From assembly GCF_019320115.1 (NCBI RefSeq), contig NC_089598.1, forward strand, positions 24,643,585-24,707,584: 64,000 nt of DNA, in the 5' to 3' direction. Position numbers and translations under genes: made by a program. Positions 46,514 to 57,731 of the stretch are shown here, in pieces (position 1 is the stretch's first letter; each line of letters opens with the position of its first letter). Origin of the DNA: Miscanthus floridulus. Lineage: Eukaryota; Streptophyta; Magnoliopsida; Poales; Poaceae. The notes under the pieces are model-generated. The model worked only from the letters and a program-made list of their open reading frames with translations. It ran no database searches and had not been told where the DNA came from.

Positions 46514-47925
46514 GTGCTCAGCTCCCCAGAAGGGGCCAACCCAATCGAGGTGAGTTTCAACCTTTCCTCATGAGGGAAGGCCATCACTGAGCCATCCACC
46601 TAGAAGTGAACACCTCTTGAGCCATGGCCCGCCTACCAACTTCCTTCACTGGCCTACCTCTCCAATAACAAAAACCAAGATAAGTCCCATCCTCCCAACC
46701 CTTTTACTTCGCTTACCTCTGTTTGCTCTATTTGTTGTCTTCCTTGACCCAAGCCATCCTAGAGATGGCTCGGCCACACCGGAGGATTGACTGAGCTGAC
46801 CACTTGCTAACCTTTCCAGAAGGAGGACTGTTGTAGAAGGCCCCCGAGTGAGGCGAGGATTGGATGGACAGAGCAAGAGGAGCAGGCAAGAGAATGGCAA
46901 GGCGCTAGTGGTGTGGCCCTAGCCATTGTGTTACTAGCTATGTCCTCTTCCCCCTCTCTTGTGTCCATTCTATTTTTTGTGTAGATTTCTGCCTATCTCC
47001 TGATCCTTCATCGGATCGTTCCACCCCACCGCATGCCGGTCTGAGGGGCCCCTAGAAGGGGCATCGTCGAGGGTTCAAGGCTGGCCCACTAGGCTTCAAG
47101 GCTACCAGAAGCAACTAAAAGTGCGAGGGATGCTCGGGAGACGAGCCCACACAGCTGTAGCTAGGACGCTCAAAAGCGTCCCAACCGTCAGATGGTGTGA
47201 TGTCCAAGTACTGACTTGAGCCGCTCATGGTGACCTAGCGAGGGAGGTAGTGAGCCCCTGAGTACTGATAGATGGGCTCAGGAACTATATGAGCAGCTCG
47301 ACTAGGAATCCGATGATCTCCCCTGTGGGGGCATGACCAGGGCATGGAATGACCGTAAACCCAGGGTTCTCACGGACTTACCCACTAGTAGCACAGGCGC
47401 GATGATCTTGGGCAACAAGGCCATCATCGTAAAAGCCTAGCCCAATGAGGGATCAAGCCTCTGAGCATGACTCAAGAGCAAAATGGGATTACACACGAAA
47501 GTAATTTTATTTCATCAATTGGGAATGACCCGATTACAATATACGGCGGCAAAAACCGCTACCGACCCACCACCGTGGTAGCAAAGGCCACGGTTGCCTG
47601 GTCAGGGCCCCTCGGTCTAGCTCTCATGGCACGCAGATAGGAACAGTGAAGGTGAGGCAGACCTTGCCTCACCGGAGCTTGGGAGCTGACCCCTGCTCAG
47701 GACCGGTGGCACTCAGCCAAGCTCGCTGGCACGAAGGACCGCCGAGCCCCTAGGCCACTGACTCGTCCTTTAACAAAGCCAAAAGACCCCGATAGCCCGA
47801 GGCACCTGGATCCTTCCCCTTTTTCAAGGAGGGGCAGTGGGGTTGGGGCTTGACAGGCCTCGACATCAGGGAGGCACTAGCACTGGCAACTCTGGGCAAG
47901 ACCACAGACGCTCAGGCCACCGGTG
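46514..47925 (+). other. Tat-type non-coding remainder, no gene recognised
   Basis: Mixed GC-rich sequence with short ORFs and no RT, RNase H or integrase motif. It is best explained as the spacer region of the Tat-type element followed by an uncharacterised stretch. The right limit is set where the reverse strand switches to recognisable RT coding sequence near 47925. Confidence 0.4.
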
Positions 47926-48103
47926 GCAAAAGAGCTTTGACTCAATCAAATGATGCCATTGTTGAGCATTTCTTGTATCTGGCGCTCAATCTCATCCTTT
48001 TGACTTGGACTGTATCGGTAGGGTTTGACATTGACTGGCTTGACACCCGGTAGTAGAGGAATGGAATGATCAAAGGCTCTCGAGAGTGGTAGTGTATTTG
48101 GGG
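47926..48103 (-). pseudogene. pol: RT N-terminal fragment of the split chromodomain element
   Basis: The minus strand reads LLPGVKPVNVKPYRYSPSQ, then KDEIERQIQEMLNNGII and, after a TGA where Arg fits, LSQS. This is the entry to the Ty3/gypsy RT domain (compare YHYSPQHKTEIEKQVQQLL in the Reina-like pol). It ends at the SIRE-type LTR on the right and at an unrelated junction on the left. Confidence 0.8.
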
Positions 48104-51100
48104 TGAAAGGATCAAGATGCCCAAGAGGGGGGGTGAATTGGGCGAATTCTAAATTTCTTGTAATAATTAAGCCCTACACTTAGCCCATTTCACCCTCTTA
48201 TGCCTACAAGTGTTTCTATTGTTCTACTGCATAAAAGTTTTGCACACTAGGTTCCAATCCTACTCTAGCATGGCAATTCTAAGAATGTAAAGACAAGAAT
48301 TGAATTGCTCAAATGTAAATGCTCAAGGTAAAGAGAAGGAGAGGAACACGGCGATGTTTTCTGAGGTATTGGAGAGTCGCCACTCCCCACTAGTCCTCAT
48401 TGGAGCACCCACGCAAGGGTATAGCTCCCCCTTGATCCGTGCAAGGATCAAGTGCTCTCTACGGGCTAATTCTTTGACACTTCATCATGGTGAATCACCC
48501 ACAACCGCTCACACCATGACTTGGGTCATCCACAGGCTTTGCTAGATGATCACCAAGCTTCCAATCACCACCGAGCCATCTAGGTGATGACGATCACCAA
48601 GAGTAACAAGCACGAACTCTCACTTGACCAAGACAAGCCTAATGAGAAAGGTGGATGCACACTTGCTACTCCCTATGCACTAATGAGGTCCTTAATCTTG
48701 GATTCTTAAATCTCAATCACCCCACTAGGCTCTTGCTCTCCGTTGCACTCCAAAGGTATTTCTCAGCTAAACAATTGGGCAAGAGAGCTAAGTCGGATGA
48801 GTAGGTGAAGTATTTATACTCCCCCATTCAAAACATGACCGTTACTATCCAACTCAGCAAAACACGAGGTGACCGGATGCGCCGGTCAGTGGCCAACGGC
48901 CACAAACACATCAGCTGTCAGACTTGACCATTAGAGTGACCTGATGCTGGTCAGCATTGAAAGGTCCTTGTGTGTTTTTGGTAATTGAGTGACAACCTAG
49001 GTGAACTAATTGTGTTTGTATGAGATACACATGTGATTAGTCCACAGGTACATGTGTGTGAGCAACATAAGCCATGAAGGTGAAAATGGCTTGGGGATGT
49101 TGCAAAGCTCACACATGTGATGATGAAGGAGCTCATTGCACATGAGACATGACATTGAGTCATGTGATCAAGGTGGAGAAGATCAAGACAAGACTTGGCT
49201 TGATGGACTGATTGCAAGAGTGAAGGGCAAGTCGGAGGCTTTGGAGCGATGGACCGCGTGGCGGTGAAGCTTAAGCAAGACTTGGCACCGATGGACGAAG
49301 GCAACGGTGAAAAGCGAGTAAAGTCAAGATCGATGAACCAATATGATCACACAATGATATAAAGTGGGTCATATCATTGTTGATCGTGGTGGTGCATGTG
49401 TTGCATCAAAATGGAGGAGATGGAATTGAATGCGCAAGGCAAAGGTATAACCTAGGGCATTTCATTCACCGATCATAGTTGAGTAGAGAAGTTTATGACC
49501 GGGTTTAGGATAGATGGCCATACTATCAAGAGGAGCAAACTTGTTTGCATATCGGTCATCTAGTGCCACTCGAGTGATCTAACTTTGCATCGTCGCTAGG
49601 ATCGAGTGGCGTGGCAAGTTGAGTGGCTGACCCTTGAAAATGATTGTGAAAATATGCTAACACACATGCACAAAGGTGATACACATTGTGTTTAGCACTT
49701 GGGAGAAAGGGTTCAAAACTTCACCAGTGTAGAGTGCGGATAGTCCGACGGTGCCACCAGCGCCCTGTACAGAAAAGACAGGGTTTCACAGAGTGCACTG
49801 GACGCTGGTCACGTGGTGATCGGACTCTAAGTGAGTCCGGTCATGTGTGACCGGACTCTGGTGAGCAGCGTCCGGTCAATTATAAAAGAAAGTGGTACTC
49901 TCGGCCTGTGACCAGACATAGGCGACCGAACTCTGGCTAAACACTATTTAGTGTCCGGTCCTACTGATGTTGCGGCGCATAGTGAAGAGGGTAAATGATC
50001 GGACGCTGGGCGAGTCCGGTCAGGCGTGACTGGACGCGTTCGGTCGCTACTGGCACTATGCTTGGGCGAGTCCTATGTCTGGTCTTGGCACTATGCTGTG
50101 TCCGGTCACAACTAAACCGTTCAGATCGAGCGCTTAGTATTTAAAGCTAGGGATGACATGGCAGCCATCCATTGATCGAACACTGGCAGGGTGCGTCCGA
50201 TCGATACGACCGGAGCATCCAGTCGTCCTGAGTTTTGCCTAGTGAGGGGGTAACGGCTAGTTTAGCCCGTGGGGCTATAAATAGAAGGTGGTCTCAGCCA
50301 TAGCCATAGCTGAGCACCTTGGGGGACTTTATGTTCATGCTTGAGAGTGCTTGGGAGCCCTCTAACTCACTCTAGCTTGATAGCGTTCATCTGATTGAGT
50401 GAGTGAGCGATTCTAGTGCGATTGTATCATGAGGTTACATCAAGTGGCACTAGGTGGTTGTCTTGCAAGCCGGTGGTGCTTGTTACTCTTGGAGGTTGCC
50501 ACCTCCTAGATGGCTTGGTGGTGGTCTCCATTGAAGCCCACAAAAAAGCTTATGCGGTGCTCCAGAGAAGAGCTTTGTGAGGGGCGTTGTGCTCGCCCCG
50601 TGGGAGCCGCGAAGAGCAACTTTATTAGAGCGAGATGTGAAAGACGACAAGTGGTCTGGCCAGGTCAAGTGCTAGAGCTTGTGGTAAGCACTCCATGTGG
50701 GAGAGTGTGACTTGCGGGTCACCACTAGCAAGAGGACCGGCGGCAACCTTGGAGCTTGTCTCAATGGGGACGTAGCGTGTTGGCAAGCACGTGAACCTGA
50801 GGAGAAAATCACCGTGTCAACATTGTTCTTCCTGTTCGTTTGCAATCCCCTTACACTAGCTTGTAATTACTTTCATATACATTATGCTTGTGTAGTTGCT
50901 CTTGTAATTAGTTAGCTTATGTAGCTCACTAGTTACCTTCTTGCTTGTGTGGCATAGAAGTAGCTCCTTTGCGTGGCTAATTTGGTTTGTGTAACCTTGT
51001 TAGACATATTGCTTAGTTTGTGTAGCTAAGTATTTGCACTCTCTAATTTGGCATTGGTTGCCTTGTTATTGAGCATTGCTAGTGAGCTTAGGAGCTTTGT

Positions 51101-52124
51101 GCTTTTGCTTACTAGAATTTTGTAGGAGCTACCCGGTGTGCGAAATACTAGTGGCATAGGTTTGTGTGACCCTGCTCCTAGAATTGGATAGGTGAGCTCT
51201 AGCTAGCTTGGCACCTTAGTTGCTTAATTAGGATCATTGCAAGGTGCTAGAGAACATAGATAGAGGGGTGTAGTCTTGGCTAGACCAATTATTTTAATTC
51301 CGCATTTGTTTCGGTTAGCTGGCATGATTAAATTTAGAAAGGACTATTCACCCCCTCTAGTCCACCATTTAGATCCTACAAGCATCCTGTCAGCATCCAC
51401 CTGACACGTCCAGTCAAGAGTTATCCTCTATGGACCTTTTCTGTTGTTGACCAGACTCTACAAGCCCTGTGTCCAGTCACTTACCTACCAACGTCCGTTC
51501 CAGTCAACAGCAAGTCCACGTTGGTACTGTTATGATCATTGGTGCGTCCGGTGGACATTACTGTTCAGCGTCCGGATGTAGTCTGACTTCTACTACTGAG
51601 CAAATGAACTGACTGGACTCACACTGCTATGTCTAGTCACTACCAAACCAGCGTCCGCTCAGTAAATGAGCACTCCATTCACTTCCAATTCAACATCTTC
51701 GTGAATGAGTTGGTCTCCAATCGATCTTAGGGCAAACCCTGAGCTACCTAGTGCTAAGTTTGACAAGTGTGCACCACACCTAAACCATTAGACTTACCTA
51801 GGTCAAGCTACTCATTCATACCCCCTTAATAGTATGGCCAAAGGAAAAACAAAGTCCTAAACTACTCTAAGTGTCTCTCCAACGCCACTTAGAACCAAAA
51901 CAAAGTCCTAAATGACACTTAGAACTAGTCTGTCCTTAACCTTGTCATCCATCCTTTGAAAACTAAAATGATTTCCATCGATAGGGGCATGAAAACGATA
52001 ATTGCCTAAACAATCATCATTGCCATGACCTAACTCAAATTGCCTCTACAAAACACACGTTAGTCATAGTAATCTTGTGTCATCATTAATCACCAAAACC
52101 CAGCTAGGGGCCTAGATGCTTTCA
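48104..52124 (-). repeat. 3' LTR of the SIRE-type element, with insertion
   Basis: On the minus strand it starts TGAAAGCATCTAGGCCCCTA at 52124 and ends GGGCATCTTGATCCTTTCA at 48104. Without the solo LTR at 48958-51380 and one target copy it is about 1.59 kb. Bases TGGGG (48099-48103) would be the target copy on this side. Confidence 0.85.
48958..51380 (+). mobile_element. solo LTR of a second SIRE-type copia family
   Basis: It starts TGAAAGGTCCTTGTGTG and ends TAGATCCTACA, flanked by a perfect 5-bp duplication AGCAT (48953-48957 and 51381-51385). It is 2423 bp. The first 70 bases (TTGGTAATTGAGTGACAACC) are the familiar opening of grass SIRE-lineage LTRs. The part 49740-50230 holds irregular repeats of TCCGGTCA/GACCGGAC. 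ORFs inside are chance. Confidence 0.9.
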
Positions 52125-52140
52125 ATCTCCCCCTTTTTGG
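52125..52140 (-). other. polypurine tract, SIRE-type element
   Basis: Minus strand CCAAAAAGGGGGAGAT directly before the LTR start TGAAAGCATC. Confidence 0.85.
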
Positions 52141-52599
52141 TGATTGATGACAACACTACCTTGAGTATGTGTATAGGAGATGGGTGAGGTTTTCAACATA
52201 CTTGGTTCATATAAGCATTTGACAATAAGAACAAGGGGGGTTAGACATGCTTATATGACCCAAGCCAACACAATGTACTCACAAGATATGAATTAAGCAT
52301 GAGTACGAAGTATAAAGCTCATTTGAATCAGAGTAGAACTCGGAAGCTAAGTAAGTGAGCATAACAAAAGTGACATGACATAAATATATCAAAGTAGAGA
52401 GCACACATGTCACATAAGTCTCACAATCACACATATATCACATATATCACAGTGCATGAAAGTAAACATGAATGCATGAAGTAGCACGCAAAAGAACGAG
52501 TCCATCTCATGCAAAAGAATGAGTCCATCTCACACGCTCCCCCTAATGAGTCCATCTCACACGCTCCTCCTAAGTCTAACATGTCTAACATACTCGCTC

Positions 52600-55070
52600 C
52601 CTCTCCCCCTTTGGCATCAAGCACTAAAACCTAATGGTCGGTCAGCGGGATAGGAGTAGACGAGTCGAGCGTTGAGGTACGGTGAGAGATCAGAAACTGA
52701 GTCGCATCATCATCTAACTCTAGACTCAAAACTATCGGACCGGCTAGAGCAATCGGCGGCTGACCCTCTAACTCTAAAGTAGAAAGTGGAGCGGTCTGGG
52801 TCTGCCCTGTGGTCTTAGTAACTGGGTCGACTAGCTAAGAAGTAGAAGCTGAAGCTATAGCCTGACCTTGTGGCTCTGAAGCTATCTCTATAGGAAGTGG
52901 AGCCACAATTGCCTCTATCGCTGTCGCTAAAGCCTCAAGAGTAGGAGTGACTATGGTAGGCGGCTTTGACAAAGCAATAGAAGACGGAAGGGTCTCGGTC
53001 GTCTCGGTAATCGGAGCGGCTAAAGTAGGAGCAAGGACTCAAAACTCTAGAGGTGTAGGCTATCCTATGAGCTCACTGAAGGTAGCACCCAAACTCCTAG
53101 AGACTAGAGTGTCTATCAGTAGCATAGACTCTAACTAAGTAGGAGTGAAGTCTATAACTATAGAAGTGAAGTGTTAAGCCTGCTCTGTCCCTGGTGAAGC
53201 GAACCACTGAGACACCTACTCAAAAGGCGAGGCAAACTATGCAGTCAGTTGTCCTTGACTTTGAAGCCCACCAGGCTATATAGCTAGAGTCACTAGGGTA
53301 GTAGTAACAGTCTAACCGGTCTGCAACGTGGGCTAGAAAGGAGCAATTCCTGTTGCTAAAAGGACAAGCTGCATGAAACCAAGAAGTTGTTATTGAGTGA
53401 CTAGCTATTGCTGCTAAATGGTCTGCTGCTGCTGGAACTAATCCTGATGTGCCTACACCTGAGTAATGGTAGCTGCTATCTCCTATGCCTGATGAGCCTA
53501 GTCCTATCGCATGCGCTCAAGTATAGCTAGCAAGACAGGGTCTGTCTACGGTGGCTGTGGTGGAGCTGAGCTAGAGCCACTGGCCTCTCTATCGTGTGCA
53601 CATGGTGGCATATGCAGGATAGGACGGTAGTCCTTGTCTAAGCTATCAGTCAGGTCGCTCTCAACCATGTCCTCCTGTTGTCCCTCTAGCTGCTCTAGCT
53701 CGGTCTCGGCAATGGCCCTGATGGCCTCATCCTGCTCAGCTACAATCTTTGGCACCTCTGGTCTATGGCTTGGCTAGCTAGGAGTCCTCCTACGACTATG
53801 ACGTAATAGCTAGCTCATGTCATACTTTGGGAACTCTATAGTAGAACCACTCCACTCAGCCACTGTCTCTGGGGACATATGTGAAACTGCCTTCCAAATA
53901 AGAATGGTGATCCAGTGAGCATATGGCAATTGACGATGGCCCCTGAAACCCTCTGCTAAGGTGTTCTCCATCTCTGAGAGCATTAGATCCTAAATATCAA
54001 ACAAAGTCTGAGAGATCAAGTGGTGGACTAACCAAAGCTAAAAATGTGTCAATCCCTCATGATAGCCACCCCTTGGGAGCAAAGACCTCCTCATGACCGA
54101 GTCAAGGATACGAGCTATAGGTGTAAGGTCATGTGGGCTACAGCTCGATCCCTCTCCAAATGGCTTAGTGAAGCAAGGGCATCTCGGTGGCTCTATCTCT
54201 CCATAGCAGATCTCATGAATCTAAATAGGGGACTCTAGAATCCTCAGTATCTCTCTAGCCCTCAAGATTTGTAGCCTATAGTCATGGCCTCTAAAAGCAA
54301 AGTGAATGTACCTATGCCTTGGGTCAATCCATAAAGAAGCATAGAACTCTCTGACCCATGATGGAACATATCGACCAGTCCGTCCTAAGAGATCTGCCAA
54401 ACCTGGCAGGTAGTTGAGGTGGGGACGGATCTGCTCTCCTACAACTACAACTATAACCTCTAAGGAGCACACTCTCTGAGATCTGAATGCCACACCACTA
54501 TTGAGGTAGGCATTGTAGAAGTCCTCCTGCAACACTGTGTAGAACTGCTCCGAAGCTCGCTCATCCCACCTCGATGGAAACTAGTGCTCAAACTCTATAA
54601 AATGAAGCTGCTGCACCTGCCTAGTTGTGGCTACCCTAAAATCCAAGTGTACCACTAGAGGCAGACCCTGTGGTCTAGGAGGTGGACAGGAACCACGTCT
54701 CTGGTCTCGGTGACACCTAGGTGCGAGTACGACTGGAACGTCGAAGCCATGGCTGCTTTGTCTGCTCTTGGTGCTACTCGATCTCCTCCTAGGGCTCAAT
54801 CTCCTCCACACAAGTGCCCTCTGGTGTCTCCTCTAGAGGTACACGCTAGCCTCTAAGCATGATAGTACCACATGGACTACCATGCCTAGCCTCAAGCTCC
54901 TCGACTACAGCCCTCTAAGCTAGTGACAACTGATCGCTAATGTGAACACCACGCTTGCGCTTCTTCTTTAACCATCTTCTTTGGCCCCTTTGCCTTTTCC
55001 TGCTCTGTCAGGCGAGGCAGACGCCTCTCATCATCGCCGAGACCACCCCCAACATTCTTGCACCTAGCCA
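52600..55070 (-). pseudogene. env-like extra ORF of the SIRE-type element
   Basis: A heavily stopped minus-strand frame. Near 54221-54535 it contains VREFYASLWIDPRHRYIHF and GHDYRLQILRAREIL, which resemble the plant transposon-protein domain (Pfam Transposase_32) found after pol in SIRE elements. Upstream is a basic KKKRKRG stretch near 54960. Downstream are acidic (53546-53755), glutamine-rich (about 53390-53470) and Ser/Thr/Pro-rich parts. Nearly all stops in the Gln-rich part are TAG among CAG codons. The function is unknown. The env name is historical, and no fusion peptide or clear membrane segment is visible. Confidence 0.65.
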
Positions 55071-56754
55071 TGACTGACAATTGAGAGAACAACTGCAACT
55101 AAAGATCATCTACCACACAAATGCTCCCCCTAACTCACTGCTACTGACAAGAGCGATCCACTCACAATTAGAAACTCCCCCTGACTAAGCCATCACTACT
55201 CACTGATACTCGCGAGGCTTGGCCTTAGTCCATACTCGCGGGCTTGGCCCCGAGTTTATCTGCCACTGTCAACTGACCAAGTAACCTCGTTGCCATGACT
55301 CGCTGCAATAGATGGAGAGATGGATATAAATAAGAGCAACATATGTATCTAGAGGAGCGATGGTCCTTAATAGAAGCAAGCAAATTAGGTAAGAAAGGAA
55401 TGAATAATGGCTTGCTACCTTACACAACCCTGTTAATAGGTGAGAACTGAGCATGACGGGGCACCACACAATCATGGCAAGGAATCTACAAGTGAGAGTA
55501 GCCGAGAAAAGAATAAAAAATAGTGCTAGACTTGTAGAGGCATTCTATCAGGCATGTAGGGGACAGGCAGAGTGCTCACCCAAGGCAAAACTATAGCAGA
55601 CCAAGGAATCGCTGGAGCAGCGACTCTAGAAGTCGAGGCCGAGTGTGCGAGGTCGCCTGGGCCATAGAGAAGTGTGGTAGACCGGTGGAGGAACGACGCC
55701 ACGATGGCGGTGGAGCGCGGCCAGGCACGGTCACGAGGAGGGCGCGAGTGTAGAGGGCGCGTGCACGTGCAGCGGTGGAGAGGCAACGCGAGGGCGTGGC
55801 ACGTCGGTGGGGAGGCAAGGCGGCAGATTAGGGTTCATGGGAGTTGGTGTACAGATGGAAAGTAACGGACGTGGGCGGTTCGAGTGAAGGTAAAGGAGAG
55901 AATGCAGGCCTAACTTGACAGAAGAGATTGAGAGATGAGTGGGCCCCGAGCGTCAGTCAGATTTAGAAGCAAACCACGTGAACACTATTCTGACCAGACG
56001 CACTGATGGAATTGACCTGACGCTGCTTCCCCTGAGTTTGATCAAGAATAGAGAGCTTCAGAAACGTTCTCGACGTCATCGGACGCGTCTGATTTCTCAT
56101 GACCGGACGCACAGCTGAGTACAGTCATTCCCTGTATTCCTCCTTGAGTTGATCTAACACGGCTTCAACTTTGCACCAGACGTGGGTGAAATACTGTACA
56201 TTGTCAGTTCCCTGTACTGCACGATCGGACGCTCTACTTGTGAGTCCAGTCCCAACATCCGGTCCTCCTTTAGCTGCTGTTCTTCTCCTTTCGTCGTGGC
56301 ACTTTCTCCCAACCAAGTTCCAATCCAAATAAGAGCCAAATAAACACCTAATTGGAACTAGTATGAGAACCAAGTCTCAAGCCCTCAATTTTCAAAGTAT
56401 TTTGCCTTGGGCTACATATCTTTTTAAGAAAATAAGTGACAAAATGGGGCGAGGAGCACCATGTGGCCACACAATAGGGAATTCAACCATTAGGAGCTTC
56501 AAATGCTCTCCCAATTTGTGGACAAACACATCGGATGCACAAAAGATAACCAAAAAGAACCGACAAAGCAACACACATGCATATGCAATGCAATACAAGA
56601 AGGTAAATCCAGTTGCTTGTCAAGTTTGATCCAAGGTTAAGCTTTTTCACACGCTTTTCGGCGGTTATCTTAACCATGTTAGACAAGTCCTAAGTGCATT
56701 ACTAAAAATTAAATATATTTTATATTACAATGCAATGCAAAAGACAACACAAGC
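55071..56754 (-). other. spacer between pol and env-like ORF, no gene recognised
   Basis: AT- and GC-mixed sequence with short chance ORFs. GACCGGACGC-type motifs like those of the solo SIRE-type LTR occur at 55990-56260. Confidence 0.5.
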
Positions 56755-57731
56755 TCATTTTTTTGTGAAGTTACTTAGGTCAAGCACATTGAGCTCATTC
56801 CTCAACCGACAAAACATAGCCACATCTAGCGGTTTTGTGAAGATATCCGCTAGTTGATCCTTGGTCCTTACACCTTCTAGTGATATATCATTTTTAGCAA
56901 CATGATCTCTAAGAAAGTGATGACGGATATCTATGTGCTTGGTGCGAGAGTGTTGAACCAGGTTATTAGCAAGTTTTACCGCGCTCTCATTGTCACACAA
57001 AAGAGGTACCTTTTCTAGAACTACACCATAGTCTAGAAGAGTTTGCTTCATGTAAAGAATTTGTGCACAACAAACACCCACGACAATGTACTCTGCCTCG
57101 GCGGTGGACAAGGAAACACTATTTTACTTCTTAGAGGTCCAAGACACTAGTGATCTACCAAGCAAGTGGCACCCTCCGGATGTGCTTTTTCTATCAATTT
57201 TGCAACTGGCATAATCCGAACTAGAATAGCCAACTAGTTGGAATCTAGCTCCTTTGGGATACCAAAGACCAATGCTTGGTGTGTGCTTAAGGTACCTAAG
57301 AATTCTCTTAACAGCAACTAAGTGAGCTTCCTTAGGACTAGCTTGAAATCTAGCATGCATACACACACTAAACATGATGTTGGGCCTAGATGCGGTCAAA
57401 TATAACAAGCTACCAATCATAGAACAGTAGAGAGTTTGATCAATTGATTTACCTCCCTCATCTAGGTCGAGATGTCCATTAGATGGCATTGGTGCCTTGA
57501 TTTGCTTACATTCATCCATCTTAAACCTCTTGAGAAGATCCTTGATATACTTTTCTTGAGAGATGAAAATTCCTTCTCTCATTTGCTTGACTTGAAAACC
57601 AAGAAAGAATGTAAGCTCTCCAATCATAGACATCTCAAACTCCTTCGACATCAATTCACCAAATTATTTGCAATAGTCTTCATTTGATGAGCCAAATATG
57701 ATGTCATCAACATATACTTGATAGATGAAGA
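56755..57731 (-). pseudogene. pol: RT C-terminus and RNase H, SIRE-type copia
   Basis: Begins with the RT active site YVDDIIFGS (codons at about 57694-57714). It continues MSMIGELTFFLGFQVKQ, then SMIGSLLYLTASRPNI. The RNase H region has YSSSDYAS (the family usually has YSDxDYAG), KSTSGG, STAEAEY, LCDNESAVKLA and SRTKHIDIRHHF. It ends TAG at 56755. Stops: TAA near 57670 after EDYCK and TAG near 57121-57124 after SWTSKK. The 5' side is separated from the rest of RT by the solo LTR at 57732-61906. Confidence 0.92.

Larger units (their letters stand above)
27146..47925 (+). mobile_element. Tat-type Ty3/gypsy element, 5' part only
   Basis: It has a 5' LTR, gag and protease on the plus strand, interrupted by the Tekay-type element at 29631-44810. 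No RT, integrase or 3' LTR is present. At about 47925 it is joined directly to an RT fragment of its host element. Either a deletion removed the 3' half together with host sequence, or the element was a gag-only derivative. The DGGS protease motif and long GC-rich LTR fit the Tat lineage. Confidence 0.75.
25454..48103 (-). mobile_element. chromodomain Ty3/gypsy element, split by nested insertions
   Basis: Minus-strand element whose 3' LTR, purine tract, chromodomain and integrase lie at 25454-27145 and whose RT start lies at 47926-48103. The gap is filled by a Tat-type element and its own nested guest. The rest of the RT and RNase H are missing at the right junction. The 5' part is cut by the SIRE-type element at 48104 and would lie beyond 64000. 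The short LTR and chromodomain suggest a relative of the Reina group, different from the element at 18815-24625. Confidence 0.75.
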
